Below, piece after piece: positions 15,972 through 28,574 of a stretch of 64,000 nt of DNA (its first letter is position 1; every line of letters starts with the position of its first letter). The position numbers and the translations under genes were made by a program. This DNA comes from JBOGOC01 sp050747525. GTDB lineage: Bacteria > Acidobacteriota > Polarisedimenticolia > JACPZX01 > DASXTC01. The stretch is taken from contig JBOGOC010000026.1 of assembly GCA_050747525.1 (NCBI GenBank), forward strand, positions 32,564 to 96,563, given 5' to 3'. Under the pieces are notes generated by a model. The model saw nothing but the letters and a program-made list of their open reading frames with translations, made no database searches and had not been told where the DNA came from.

Positions 15972-16941
15972 CCACTTTCCGGCAGCCCGCCCCCGCCGGC
16001 TCCGCCGCGGCGAAGCGATGCGCCGGCTCGTCCGGGAGGCCTCCCCCTCCGGCGCCCGCCTGATCCTTCCCCTGTTCGTGTGCCCCGGCACGGCGGTGCG
16101 GCAGGAGATCGCGTCGCTGCCCGGCGTCCACCGCCACTCCATCGATTCGATGGTGGAGGAGGCCGGCGCCGCCTTCCGGGACGGCGTCTCGGGGGTCATC
16201 CTGTTCGGGATCCCGGAATCCAAGGATGCCTCGGGGTCCGAGGCCTACGCCGAGGACGGCATCGCCCAGCGAGCCATGCGCGCCCTGCGCGAGAAGGTCC
16301 CCGGGCTGCTGAGGGTCGCGGACGTCTGCCTGTGCGAGTACACCGATCACGGTCATTGCGGCGTGCTGGACGGGCGCGGCGAGGTGCAGAACGACCCGAC
16401 GCTCGAGCTGCTGGGGCGCGTCTCCGTGTCGCTGGCCAGGGCGGGCGCCGACATGATCGCCCCGTCGGACATGATGGACGGGCGCGTGGGGGCCATCCGA
16501 AAGGCTCTCGACGGGGCGGGGTTTCTGGAGGCGCCCATCATGTCCTACGCTGCGAAGTACGCCTCCGTCTTCTACGGGCCTTTCCGCGAAGCGGCCGCGT
16601 CGGCGCCGCGCTCCGGGGATCGGCGCGGCTATCAGATGGACCCGGGCAACGCCCGCGAGGCGATGCGCGAGATCGCCATGGACCTGGACGAAGGGGCCGA
16701 CATCGTCATGGTGAAGCCGGCCCTCCCCTATCTGGACATCATCCGCATGGCCCGCGAGCGCTTCGACGTGCCGATCGCGGCCTTCCAGGTCAGCGGCGAG
16801 TACGCCATGATCCAGGCGGCCGTGGACCGGGGGATGCTGGATCGCGAGCGGGCCATCATCGAGTCGATCACGTCGATCCGGCGCGCCGGCGCCGACATCA
16901 TCCTGACCTACGCCGCGCGCGAGATGGCGAGGCTGAAATGA
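15964..16941 (+). CDS. hemB: Delta-aminolevulinic acid dehydratase (porphobilinogen synthase)
   Basis: Encodes 325 residues. It joins two 5-aminolevulinates into porphobilinogen in heme and tetrapyrrole synthesis. The ATG at 15964 overlaps the preceding gene by 8 bp and gives the family's usual start (PRRLRRGEAMRRLVRE). The segment DVCLCEYTDHGHCG carries three cysteines (about 122, 124, 132), the zinc-dependent form of the active site. The Schiff-base lysines are K198 (SYAAKYAS) and K251 (VMVKPALPYLD). It overlaps hemL by 4 bp. Having hemB before hemL puts two consecutive steps together, with only 5-aminolevulinate between them. Confidence 0.96.
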   Translation: MTSHFPAARPRRLRRGEAMRRLVREASPSGARLILPLFVCPGTAVRQEIASLPGVHRHSIDSMVEEAGAAFRDGVSGVILFGIPESKDASGSEAYAEDGIAQRAMRALREKVPGLLRVADVCLCEYTDHGHCGVLDGRGEVQNDPTLELLGRVSVSLARAGADMIAPSDMMDGRVGAIRKALDGAGFLEAPIMSYAAKYASVFYGPFREAAASAPRSGDRRGYQMDPGNAREAMREIAMDLDEGADIVMVKPALPYLDIIRMARERFDVPIAAFQVSGEYAMIQAAVDRGMLDRERAIIESITSIRRAGADIILTYAAREMARLK

Positions 16942-18260
16942 GCCTCCCCTCCCGGCGGCCCCCGGCGGCCCCGGCCCGCCCCACCAGCAGGTCTCGCGAG
17001 CTTATGGCGCGGGCGCGGCGCGTGATCGCGGGCGGCGTCAACTCTCCCGTGCGCGCCTTCCACGGCGTGGGGGGCGACCCCGTGGTGATGGCGCGCGGGC
17101 GCGGCTCCCGCGTGTGGGACGTGGACGGCAATGTCTACATCGACTACCTGGGCTCCTGGGGGCCGCTCATCCTGGGACACTGCCCGGAGACCGTGGTGGC
17201 GGCGGTGCAGCGCGTGGCGCACGAAGGGACCTCGTTCGGCGCTCCCACACCGCACGAGGCGGACCTGGCGGAGCTGATCACGCAGGCCTGCCCGTGGATC
17301 GAGCGCGTGCGCATGGTTAACTCCGGCACCGAGGCGACGCTCTCGGCGCTGCGGCTGGCGCGCGGAGCGACGGGGCGGGACCTGATCGTGAAGGCCGAGG
17401 GGTGCTACCACGGCCACGTCGACTCGCTGCTGGTGAAGGCCGGATCCGGGATCCTGACGCTGGGCATCCCCGGCAGCCCGGGCGTTCCCGAGGCGCTGGC
17501 GCGCCTCACCCTGACCGTCCCGTACAACGATCCTCAGGCGCTCGAAGACCTCTTCGCCCGGCACGGCGGCGACATCGCGTGCCTCATCCTCGAGCCAGTG
17601 GCCGGCAACATGGGCGTGGTCCCCCCCGCGGAAGGCTATCTGCAGGCCGCCCGCGAGATCACCCGGCGCCATGGGGCGCTCCTGATCCTGGACGAAGTGA
17701 TGACCGGCTTCAGGGTGGGCCCGGCCGGGGCCCAGGGGCGCTTCGGGGTGACGGCCGATCTCACCACTCTGGGGAAGGTGATTGGGGGCGGGCTTCCCGT
17801 GGGCGCCTATGGAGGCGCGGCCGACCTGATGTCCCGGGTCGCACCCGACGGCCCGGTGTATCAGGCGGGGACCTTGTCGGGGAATCCCCTTGCGATGGTG
17901 GCGGGCGTGGAAACCCTGAAGGCTACGCGGGCGCCCGGCTTCTATGATTGGCTGGAGGCCCTTTCGGCCCGTCTGGCCGCGGGTCTGGCGGCCGCGGCGC
18001 GGGAGACCGGCGTGCCCGTGCAGATCAACCGCGTGGGGACGATGCTGTGCGCGTTCTTCACGGAAACGCCGGTGCGTGACTTCGCCACGGCGATGACGTC
18101 GGATACCGCACGGTACGCGGCCTTCTTCCACGGGATGCTTGACCGGCATGTCAACATGGCTCCATCGCAGTTCGAGGCCCTGTTCGTATCGGCCGCGCAC
18201 ACGGAAGGCGATGTGGACGACACCATCTCCGCCGCCCGGGAAGCGTTCGCCGGACTCTGA
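16938..18260 (+). CDS. hemL: Glutamate-1-semialdehyde 2,1-aminomutase
   Basis: Encodes 440 residues. It is a PLP enzyme that converts glutamate-1-semialdehyde to 5-aminolevulinate, the C5 route. The ATG at 16938 overlaps the hemB stop (ATGA); the much longer open frame upstream is out-of-frame hemB. The family N-terminus GGVNSPVRAFHGVGG is present, as are VNSGTEATLSALRLARG, ILDEVMTGFRV and the PLP lysine at about residue 280 (TTLGKVIGGGLPVGAYGG). The presence of HemL implies tRNA-Glu dependent heme synthesis rather than ALA synthase; GtrA/HemA is not in the window. Confidence 0.96.
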   Translation: MSLPSRRPPAAPARPTSRSRELMARARRVIAGGVNSPVRAFHGVGGDPVVMARGRGSRVWDVDGNVYIDYLGSWGPLILGHCPETVVAAVQRVAHEGTSFGAPTPHEADLAELITQACPWIERVRMVNSGTEATLSALRLARGATGRDLIVKAEGCYHGHVDSLLVKAGSGILTLGIPGSPGVPEALARLTLTVPYNDPQALEDLFARHGGDIACLILEPVAGNMGVVPPAEGYLQAAREITRRHGALLILDEVMTGFRVGPAGAQGRFGVTADLTTLGKVIGGGLPVGAYGGAADLMSRVAPDGPVYQAGTLSGNPLAMVAGVETLKATRAPGFYDWLEALSARLAAGLAAAARETGVPVQINRVGTMLCAFFTETPVRDFATAMTSDTARYAAFFHGMLDRHVNMAPSQFEALFVSAAHTEGDVDDTISAAREAFAGL

Positions 18261-18288
18261 GCTCGCCCCCCGGGCGACGAGGTAGAAG

Positions 18289-18543
18289 ATGCTTGAACTT
18301 TTCCAGTACGAGAACTGTCCCGACTGCCACCGTGTGCGCGAAAAGCTCTCGGATCTCATGCTCGATTTCGTCGCCCGTCAGGTGGCGCCCGATCAGGCGC
18401 TGCGCACGCACGTGGAGCTGGTCACGGGGCAGCGCGACGTGCCGGTGCTCATCGACCCGGAGAACGCCATGGTGGTGACCGAGGCGGACGACATCATCGC
18501 CTACCTCGAAGAAACCTACGCGGAGAAGCAGGCGGCGCGCTGA
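18289..18543 (+). CDS. Glutaredoxin-like protein
   Basis: Encodes 84 residues with a thioredoxin-fold N-terminus and a dithiol site CPDC at C10/C13 (YENCPDCHRVREKL). A cis-proline strand follows (DVPVLIDPENAMVVTEADDIIAYLEETY), as in glutaredoxins and the N-terminal domain of glutathione S-transferases. It probably reduces disulfides or mixed disulfides in the cytoplasm. It lies 28 bp after hemL with a plausible GGTAG-type leader, so it may be the last gene of the heme unit. Confidence 0.75.
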   Translation: MLELFQYENCPDCHRVREKLSDLMLDFVARQVAPDQALRTHVELVTGQRDVPVLIDPENAMVVTEADDIIAYLEETYAEKQAAR

Positions 18544-18857
18544 TCTTCGCGGCGCGTTCATCGCCTCCCGGTCCCCCCGCCTGTCGTCCATCCGCCATCC
18601 GATGGAAAATAGAGGACAGGAGCGCCTGAAACATGGCGGATAGTGCCGCAGGCAGCGGAAGCGGAACAACCGCATCGCCGCCCACTCGAATCCAAGTCAT
18701 GTTTCGGCGTAAAGCGAACAATCGATGTCAGTTATTGACAGCGCGGCAGCACGGCCTGCGCGCCTCGTTCACCGGCATCCAGGATTTTCTGTGCTAGAAT
18801 CCGGGCGCGGTGGCAAGGCGGAAGAGTGCGGGCTCTTCTGCGGGAGGTTTGAAAGCC
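18544..18857. other. Intergenic region with inverted repeat and promoter of the coiled-coil gene
   Basis: This 314-bp gap has no convincing gene. It holds an imperfect inverted repeat at 18580-18620: outer arms CCTGTC/GACAGG and inner arms TCCATC/GATGGA around a GC-rich loop. No T-run follows, so it is not a classical terminator. Further on are a lone TTGACA (18735-18740) and an extended -10 element (18792-18800), listed separately. The GGGAGG ribosome-binding site of the next gene is at 18842-18847. Confidence 0.45.
18792..18800 (+). promoter_or_regulatory. Candidate extended -10 promoter
   Basis: TGC followed by TAGAAT forms an extended -10 element on the plus strand, 57 bp before the coiled-coil gene. 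The best -35-like hexamer (TTCACC, 18768-18773) is 21 bp away, too far for normal spacing, so the extended -10 may carry recognition. Confidence 0.5.
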
Positions 18858-20078
18858 ATGAAGTGCACGGATGTCAAAAGCTTCGGGGTGTCAGGACTCG
18901 CCCTCGCAGCGATGTTCCTGTTACTCGCGGGGACGGCTGGCTGCCAGGGACAGATCGAGAAGGGAATCTCGGGCCCTGTGCCCAGCAGCCCCCAGGAACT
19001 GATGGCCGAGCTGCAGGGCGAGAAGGAGAAGATCGACAAGAGCAGCGACGACATGATGAAGCGCATCGAGGCCTTCAACGCGTCGCGCGGTCAGGGGGAG
19101 CGCAAGGTCCAGTTCAGCGAGCTGTTCTACCAGGATCTGTCCAACGAGCAGCGTGATGTGCTCGACCAGCTCATGCAGGAGGAGAAGAACCCCTCCTACA
19201 AGAACCTGCTGTCGCGCATCATCGAAGATCGCAACACCATCCAGAGCCTGCAGGAGCGCGTGCTGCGCCTCGAGCAGCAGCTCGACGACAAGTTTGCGAT
19301 CGCCAAGAGGGGGGACACCCACTTCAAGCTGGCTCACGACTACCTGCTCGAGCAGGGAATCGCTGAAGAGCAGGCGAAGAGCCTCCTCGGCCAGATCGAC
19401 TTGAACGAGGAGCTCGTCCCCGGATTCAAGGTCTGGTACAACTACGACAAGGAACACGGCACCTTCAAGACCTACGTCACGCAGGGGGAAGCGGGACAGA
19501 CACCTCTGGCCGTGAAGCGGGCCATGAAGCGCAAGCTGATCGGCGAGCGTGACGCCGCCGTGGCGAAAGCCACCGCTCTCGAGGTGACCAAGAAGACCCT
19601 CGAGACCGACGTGGCCCGCCTCGAGACCGACGTCCGTGGCCTGGAAGATCGCCGCTCCACGCTCGAGGTGCAGGTGGCGGATCTGGATGCCCGCAACTCC
19701 AATCTGCAGACCCGTGGCGATCAGCTCGATACAGACCTGCAGTTCCGCAAGAACTCGGTCTTCTACCACGCCGATTCCGAGAGCGCCCTGGCGGCTCAGG
19801 GGATCCTCACCCGGTTCCTCAAGAACCTCAAGGACGTGAAGGGGATCGCCTACGATGAGTCCCTCGACCTGCGTCAGGCGCAGAGCATCAGCTTCTCGCC
19901 CGGCGCCTACGGTCTCAAGACCATCAGCGGCGTGGAGATCTGGCCCGAGATCTACCAGGAAGGTCGGGACTACAGCATTCAGCTGAGCGAGGACGGCGGC
20001 TCCGCGACGGTCGTGATCAACGACCCGAACGTGTTCCGCCAGCAGCGCGTGCTGATCTCCCTGCGCGGCGACACCTAG
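18858..20078 (+). CDS. Exported coiled-coil protein, possible lipoprotein
   Basis: Encodes 406 residues. The ATG at 18858 is 10 nt after a GGGAGG site and begins a leader (MKCTDVKSFGVSGLALAAMF...) ending in AGTAGC, a weak lipobox, so lipid attachment at about C30 is possible but not certain. The body is helical: a charged segment (about 50-160) and a strong heptad region (about 240-310, TLETDVARLETDVRGLEDRRSTLEVQVADL) that should form a coiled coil. It ends in a beta-rich domain (about 320-406, LKTISGVEIWPEIYQEGRDY). I do not recognise a family. It resembles envelope scaffolds. It has its own promoter candidate and a strong terminator downstream. Confidence 0.65.
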   Translation: MKCTDVKSFGVSGLALAAMFLLLAGTAGCQGQIEKGISGPVPSSPQELMAELQGEKEKIDKSSDDMMKRIEAFNASRGQGERKVQFSELFYQDLSNEQRDVLDQLMQEEKNPSYKNLLSRIIEDRNTIQSLQERVLRLEQQLDDKFAIAKRGDTHFKLAHDYLLEQGIAEEQAKSLLGQIDLNEELVPGFKVWYNYDKEHGTFKTYVTQGEAGQTPLAVKRAMKRKLIGERDAAVAKATALEVTKKTLETDVARLETDVRGLEDRRSTLEVQVADLDARNSNLQTRGDQLDTDLQFRKNSVFYHADSESALAAQGILTRFLKNLKDVKGIAYDESLDLRQAQSISFSPGAYGLKTISGVEIWPEIYQEGRDYSIQLSEDGGSATVVINDPNVFRQQRVLISLRGDT

Positions 20079-20115
20079 GAGTCAAACATCCGGCCGCCCT
20101 GCCCGGCGGCCTGCG

Positions 20116-21813
20116 TCACTTTCCCGGCCCCGGCGTTGCTTGCAACGCCGGGGTTTTTTTCTGCTCCACTTCGCGCAGCGCGTCGCGCGCCTCGGTGAAG
20201 CCCGGATCGGCCGCCAGCACCTCGCGGAAGCTCTGCGCCGCCTGGTCGAGCCTCCCCGCTCCTGCCTGGAGCCCCCCCAGCTCGAACAGCAGCGTGGGCA
20301 CGAAGGGACGGTACGGCTCCTCGCGCCGCGCGGCCGCGACCGCGGCGCTCATCTCCTCGATGGCCAGGCCGGCGGCCCCGCGCTCCTGGAAGGTGCGCGC
20401 CACCATCACGTACTCGGCGGGGCGCTGATATCCGTATCCCTCCGGAGGCGCGGTGGGAAGCACCAGCATCAGCACGCCGGCCGCAGCCAGAGCCGCCGCG
20501 CCCCGCACTCCCTTGCTCTCCCAGGCCCACGCTGCAGCCCCCGCCCCCATCACGATGAGAGACATGGCCAGCGGCTGGCGGTAGCGCGACGTGACGTGAG
20601 CCATCAGGAAGATCGCGAGCGTGGCCAGCATGTAGAAAGGGACCAGAAGGGCCAGGGGGTCGCCGGCGCGGACCCTGGGGATGGACAGCGCCAGTCCGAC
20701 CAGCCCCAGAGCCGCGACGGGAAGGAATCGCAGCGCGTAGCGGACGATCGAGGAGATGCGCGCCGCGTAGTAGAAGCTGGGATTGTCGGGGACCTCGTAC
20801 GCGCTCCACAGGGAGACCAGCTTCTCCCACTGCTTGCCGGCGAGCGCCCCCCAGTTCCCCTGGTACAGGCGCAGCGTCTCTCTCATGGTCGCCGCCATGC
20901 CGTACTGCGAAGCGCGCAGGATGGGCCCGGCCGATGGAGGCACGTAGGCCCCCGCCGGGCGGGCGTCGGGAGCGTTGCCCATCACGAAGGCGATCGGCCC
21001 GCGCGTGGTGCTGGAGAGAGGAGGGGCTCCCACGGCCGCGTTGCGCGTCGCCAGTGGCACGATGGCCGCCAGGAAGCCCGCCGCCAGGCACGCCACGGGC
21101 ATCAGTCCCGTCGCCGTCGGTCGCCACCGTCCGGCCGCCCTGCACGAGACGGCCAGCATCCACAGCGCGGCAAGCGGCGCGAAGAGCAGCACGGCGGGGT
21201 CGGCGAGCCAGGCGAGCCCGAGCGCAGCACCCGGCAGGATGGCCGCCGCGCTGGTGCGCCGATCGTGCCACCGCACGAGCGCGAGCAGCGTGAGGAGCTG
21301 CGTGGTCATCACCACCGTGCCGCGCAGCAGCTCGCCGTCGTACAGGATGAACGGGGCATACACAGCGGCGGCCAGCCCCGCGATCCAGCCCGCCCGCGTG
21401 CTCCAGACCCGCGCGGCCAGCAGCGCGATCAGCCCGCAGTTCACGGCGCCGAGCGCCAGCTGTCCCACGCGAAACGCGTCCACGCTCCCGGTGGCCGCCA
21501 GCACCACCGCCATCAGGTAGGGATACAAGGGTGGCTGGTGATAGACATGCGGGCCGAACCAGGCGCGCCAGACTTCTGGAGGCGCGATCGGGACCTGATA
21601 GTCGAACCAGGGACGGAAGGTCTCGCGGTCGAGCCAGTCCCCCGCCGCCAGATGGCGCGCCCAAACCAGAAACTGATGCATGTCCGAGTCGGTCCACGAC
21701 TCGGCCAGGTCGTAGAAGGGATGGCCCTGGATGGCGGCCAGGTGAGCCAGGCGGGCCGACAGCGCCACGGCCATGATCGCGCAGACCATCCAGAGGGTGC
21801 GCCGGCGCTTCAA
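20116..21813 (-). CDS. GT-C type membrane glycosyltransferase (PMT/ArnT-like) with TPR tail
   Basis: Encodes 565 residues. The start is a TTG at 21813 that overlaps the upstream stop as TTGA and has a GGAGG site 8 nt before it. About 10 membrane segments cover residues 10-430. A large N-terminal loop with acidic residues and aromatic motifs (AESWTDSDMHQFLVWARHL, HVYHQPPLYPYLMA) is typical of dolichyl/undecaprenyl-phosphate-sugar dependent transferases. A soluble tail with TPR-like repeats (FVPTLLFELGGLQAGAGRLDQAAQSFREVLAADP) follows. It probably moves a sugar from a lipid carrier to protein or glycan outside the membrane. The adjacent GT2 could make the lipid-linked sugar. The final codons lie in the facing gene's terminator. 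Confidence 0.75.
   Translation of the reverse strand: MKRRRTLWMVCAIMAVALSARLAHLAAIQGHPFYDLAESWTDSDMHQFLVWARHLAAGDWLDRETFRPWFDYQVPIAPPEVWRAWFGPHVYHQPPLYPYLMAVVLAATGSVDAFRVGQLALGAVNCGLIALLAARVWSTRAGWIAGLAAAVYAPFILYDGELLRGTVVMTTQLLTLLALVRWHDRRTSAAAILPGAALGLAWLADPAVLLFAPLAALWMLAVSCRAAGRWRPTATGLMPVACLAAGFLAAIVPLATRNAAVGAPPLSSTTRGPIAFVMGNAPDARPAGAYVPPSAGPILRASQYGMAATMRETLRLYQGNWGALAGKQWEKLVSLWSAYEVPDNPSFYYAARISSIVRYALRFLPVAALGLVGLALSIPRVRAGDPLALLVPFYMLATLAIFLMAHVTSRYRQPLAMSLIVMGAGAAAWAWESKGVRGAAALAAAGVLMLVLPTAPPEGYGYQRPAEYVMVARTFQERGAAGLAIEEMSAAVAAARREEPYRPFVPTLLFELGGLQAGAGRLDQAAQSFREVLAADPGFTEARDALREVEQKKTPALQATPGPGK
20128..20160 (+). terminator. Intrinsic terminator of the coiled-coil gene
   Basis: A perfect 12-bp stem (CCCCGGCGTTGC with its reverse complement GCAACGCCGGGG) with a two-base apex is followed by seven Ts, the strongest rho-independent terminator seen in the window. 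It acts on the plus strand, 50 bp past the stop at 20078. The same bases encode the last codons of the opposing glycosyltransferase gene (stop at 20116). Confidence 0.9.
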
Positions 21814-22969
21814 TGCGGCGGCCTCCGCCCCGTCCCGAGGATGCTGTAGAAAAACGACGAGAAGAACAGCTGCACCCCGATGACGGTGAGCGTCAGGGCC
21901 AGCAGGGCCGGGCGGATGCGCGGGCCCTCGGCCTCGAAGGTGAACCCCAGGCGCACCCAGTCGGCCAGGATGCCGGCGTTCACGGCCAGGCCGGCCAGCG
22001 TGAGGAGCGCCCCGGCGATGAGGCCCCGCTCCAGGTTCACCCACCGGAAGAGGCGCTCCAGCAGCGGGTCGCTCCGCTCGAACCCTTCGGTGAGCGCGAA
22101 GATCCGGGCGAAGAAGCCGATGTTGAGGATGTTGAACCCCACGACGGCGAGCAGGCTGCCGGCGATCATCCAGTGGTAGTCCACCAGCAGCCCGCCCACG
22201 TGGTACGGCCCGAACGCCATCACCCCCAGCAACGCGGCGCCCAGCAGGAACAACCCTCCTCCCGGCACCAGGAACAGCCACGTGGGGCTGAGCATGAACA
22301 TCATCTTCAGGTGGCGCCAGCCGTCACGGAACGATCGGAGATGGGGGCGCCCCGGCCGGCCGCCGCGATGCAAGGTGATGGGCCGCTCGGTGATGCGCAG
22401 CCGGGTGCGGGCGGCCTGGATGATCATCTCGGAAGCGAACTCCATGCCGGTGGTGCGCAGGTGCAGCCGGGATGCCGCCTCCGCGGTGATCGACCGCATG
22501 CCGCAGTGCGCGTCCGAGATCCCCGCGCGGAAGAGCAGGTTGAGGATCCAGGTGAGAACCGGCACGCCGAACCAGCGGTGGTGCCAGGGCATGGCGCCCG
22601 GCTCGATGCGCCCCTTGAGGCGCGTGCCCATCACCATGTCGGCCCCCTCGCGCAGCGGGCGGACGAAGCCTTCCAGGTCGGAGAAGTCGTAGGTGTCGTC
22701 GGCGTCCCCGATGACCAGGAACCGTCCGCGGGCGGCCGCGAAGCCGGTCAGGTAGGCCTGCCCGTACCCGCGCCGGCTCTCGGGAACGACCCGCGCCCCT
22801 TCGGCGAGCGCGGCGGCGGCGGATCGATCCGTGGAGCCGTTGTCCACCACGATCACTTCGCCGGCCGCTCCCATCTCCTCCAGGGCGCGGCGCGCCTTCG
22901 CCACGCAGACGCCGATGGTGGCTTCCTCGTTCAGGCAGGGGATGATGACGGAGATCTCGAGCGTGGAGG

Positions 22970-22973
<4 letters not shown>
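21810..22973 (-). CDS. Family 2 glycosyltransferase with C-terminal membrane domain (polyprenyl-phosphate sugar synthase type)
   Basis: Encodes 387 residues. The only start codon before the conserved N-terminus is TTG at 22973, which overlaps the helicase stop as TTGA. The GT-A domain begins ISVIIPCLNEEATIG, with VIVVDNGSTDRS for the nucleotide and a GDADDTYD metal-binding segment. At least four membrane spans follow (about 235-260, 272-292, 325-345, 358-380). The domain order is that of dolichol/undecaprenyl-phosphate mannose or glucose synthases with an added flippase-like membrane part. It should load sugar onto polyprenyl phosphate for the adjacent GT-C enzyme. The donor sugar is not evident. 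Confidence 0.82.
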
Positions 22974-25216
<2,243 letters not shown>

Positions 25217-25267
25217 AGACTCCGGCCCTCTGGAAAGCGGGCGCGGTGAGCCTCGGGGCTCGATGGG

Positions 25268-27112
<1,845 letters not shown>

Positions 27113-27119
27113 GATGGTG

Positions 27120-28574
27120 TCAGCCCCTCGATTTTCTAGCGGCCGCGACCGGTGCCGCCTGGGCCGAAGCGGCCGCCCTCTCCGCCTGCCGGCGCCGCAC
27201 CCAGTCCTTCAGGATGCGGAGCTCTGCCCGGGTGAGAGCCAGAGAATATTCCGGAACCTCCTTGGTGATGGTGGAGCCGGCCCCGACGTAGGCGCCCTTC
27301 CGGATCGTCACCGGGGCCACCAGCTGCGTGTCGCTGCCGATGAACACTTCGTCCTCCAGCACCGTGGTGTGCTTGGCGTACCCGTCGTAGTTGCAGGTGA
27401 TGGTGCCGGCCCCGATGTTGCAGCCTTCGCCGATCTGCGCGTCTCCCAGATAGGAAAGGTGGTTCGCCTTGGACCCTTTGCCCAGCCGCGACTTCTTGGT
27501 CTCGACGAAGTTGCCGATGTGCACGCCGGCCTCCAGGACGGAGCCGGGACGCAGATGAGAAAACGGCCCGATCTTCGCTCCCGGCCCCACGGTGGACTCC
27601 GTCAGGACGCACATGTCCAGCAGCGTCACGCCGTCGGCCAGGGTGGTGTCCACCAGGTGGCACAGCGCGCCGATGACGCACCCCTCCCCCACCCGGGTGC
27701 GCCCTTCCAGCCGCGCGAGCGGATGGATGATGGTGTCGCACCCCACGGTGACATCCGGCTCGATGTAGGTGCAGTCCGGGTCCAGGATCGTCACGCCGGC
27801 TTCCATCAGCGCCTCGGCCTGGCGCCGGTAGAGGGCCTTGCCGGCCTGGGCCAGCTCGGCGCGGTCGTTCACTCCCAGCACCTCCGGGGCGTCCTCGTAC
27901 ACCAGGGTCTCTACCCTGTGGCCGGCCTTCCGGAGCAGCGGGAACAGGTCGGGCAGGTAGTACTCCCCCTGCCTGTTGGACCTCCCCGTCTTCCTGAGAG
28001 CTCCCCACAGCCGCGACAGGTCCGCACAGTACAGCCCGGCGTTGATCTCGGAGATGGCTTTCTGCGAGGTCGTGGCGTCGCGATCCTCCACGATGGCCTC
28101 GAACGATCCGTCCGCGCCCCGCACGATGCGCCCGTAGCCCGCCGGGTCGTCCACCCGCGTGGTGAGCACCGTGGCGGCCGATCCCGTGGAGCGGTGGCGG
28201 CGCACCAGCGCGCGCAGGGTGGAGGGACGGATGAGCGGGACGTCGCCGTTGAGGATCAGCAGGTCGCCGCGGCGGCCTTTGAGCAGCGGCTCGGCCTGCA
28301 GCACCGCGTGGGCCGTGCCCAGCCGGGTCTCCTGGCGCACGAGCTGGGGAGCATAGGCGGCCAGCGCGGCGGCCACCTCGTCCCCCTGGTTGCCGACCAC
28401 GGCGGCAAGGCTGGCGGGGCGCAGCGCCGCGGCGGCCCGCGCCACGTGGCACACGAGCGGGGCCCCTCCCACCTTGTGCAGGAGCTTGATGCGGCCGGAG
28501 CGCATGCGCTTGCCCTGCCCGGCGGCCAGGATCAGCGCGTGCAGTGGACGTTCGCCCGGGGCACGCGAAGCCAT
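27120..28574 (-). CDS. glmU: Bifunctional UDP-GlcNAc pyrophosphorylase / glucosamine-1-P N-acetyltransferase
   Basis: Encodes 484 residues. The first half (about 12-240) is a nucleotidyltransferase with LILAAGQGKRMRSGRIKLLHKVGG, a LNGDVPLI metal site and GYGRIVR. The second half is a left-handed beta-helix acetyltransferase (GVTILDPDCTYIEPDVTVGCDT through IGEGCNIGAGTITCNYDGYAKHTT and IGSDTQLVAPVTI). It acetylates glucosamine-1-phosphate and couples it to UTP. The ATG at 28574 gives a 1-bp TGATG overlap with the yvcK stop and the family N-terminus; the longer frame is rejected. The C-terminal tail (ERAAASAQAAPVAAARKSRG) is an Ala-rich extension beyond the helix. Confidence 0.96.
   Translation of the reverse strand: MASRAPGERPLHALILAAGQGKRMRSGRIKLLHKVGGAPLVCHVARAAAALRPASLAAVVGNQGDEVAAALAAYAPQLVRQETRLGTAHAVLQAEPLLKGRRGDLLILNGDVPLIRPSTLRALVRRHRSTGSAATVLTTRVDDPAGYGRIVRGADGSFEAIVEDRDATTSQKAISEINAGLYCADLSRLWGALRKTGRSNRQGEYYLPDLFPLLRKAGHRVETLVYEDAPEVLGVNDRAELAQAGKALYRRQAEALMEAGVTILDPDCTYIEPDVTVGCDTIIHPLARLEGRTRVGEGCVIGALCHLVDTTLADGVTLLDMCVLTESTVGPGAKIGPFSHLRPGSVLEAGVHIGNFVETKKSRLGKGSKANHLSYLGDAQIGEGCNIGAGTITCNYDGYAKHTTVLEDEVFIGSDTQLVAPVTIRKGAYVGAGSTITKEVPEYSLALTRAELRILKDWVRRRQAERAAASAQAAPVAAARKSRG

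Noticed and set aside
18735..18740. TTGACA as -35 of the coiled-coil gene
   Set aside because: No -10 lies 16-19 bp downstream. The extended -10 at 18795-18800 is 54 bp away, so the two are not a pair.
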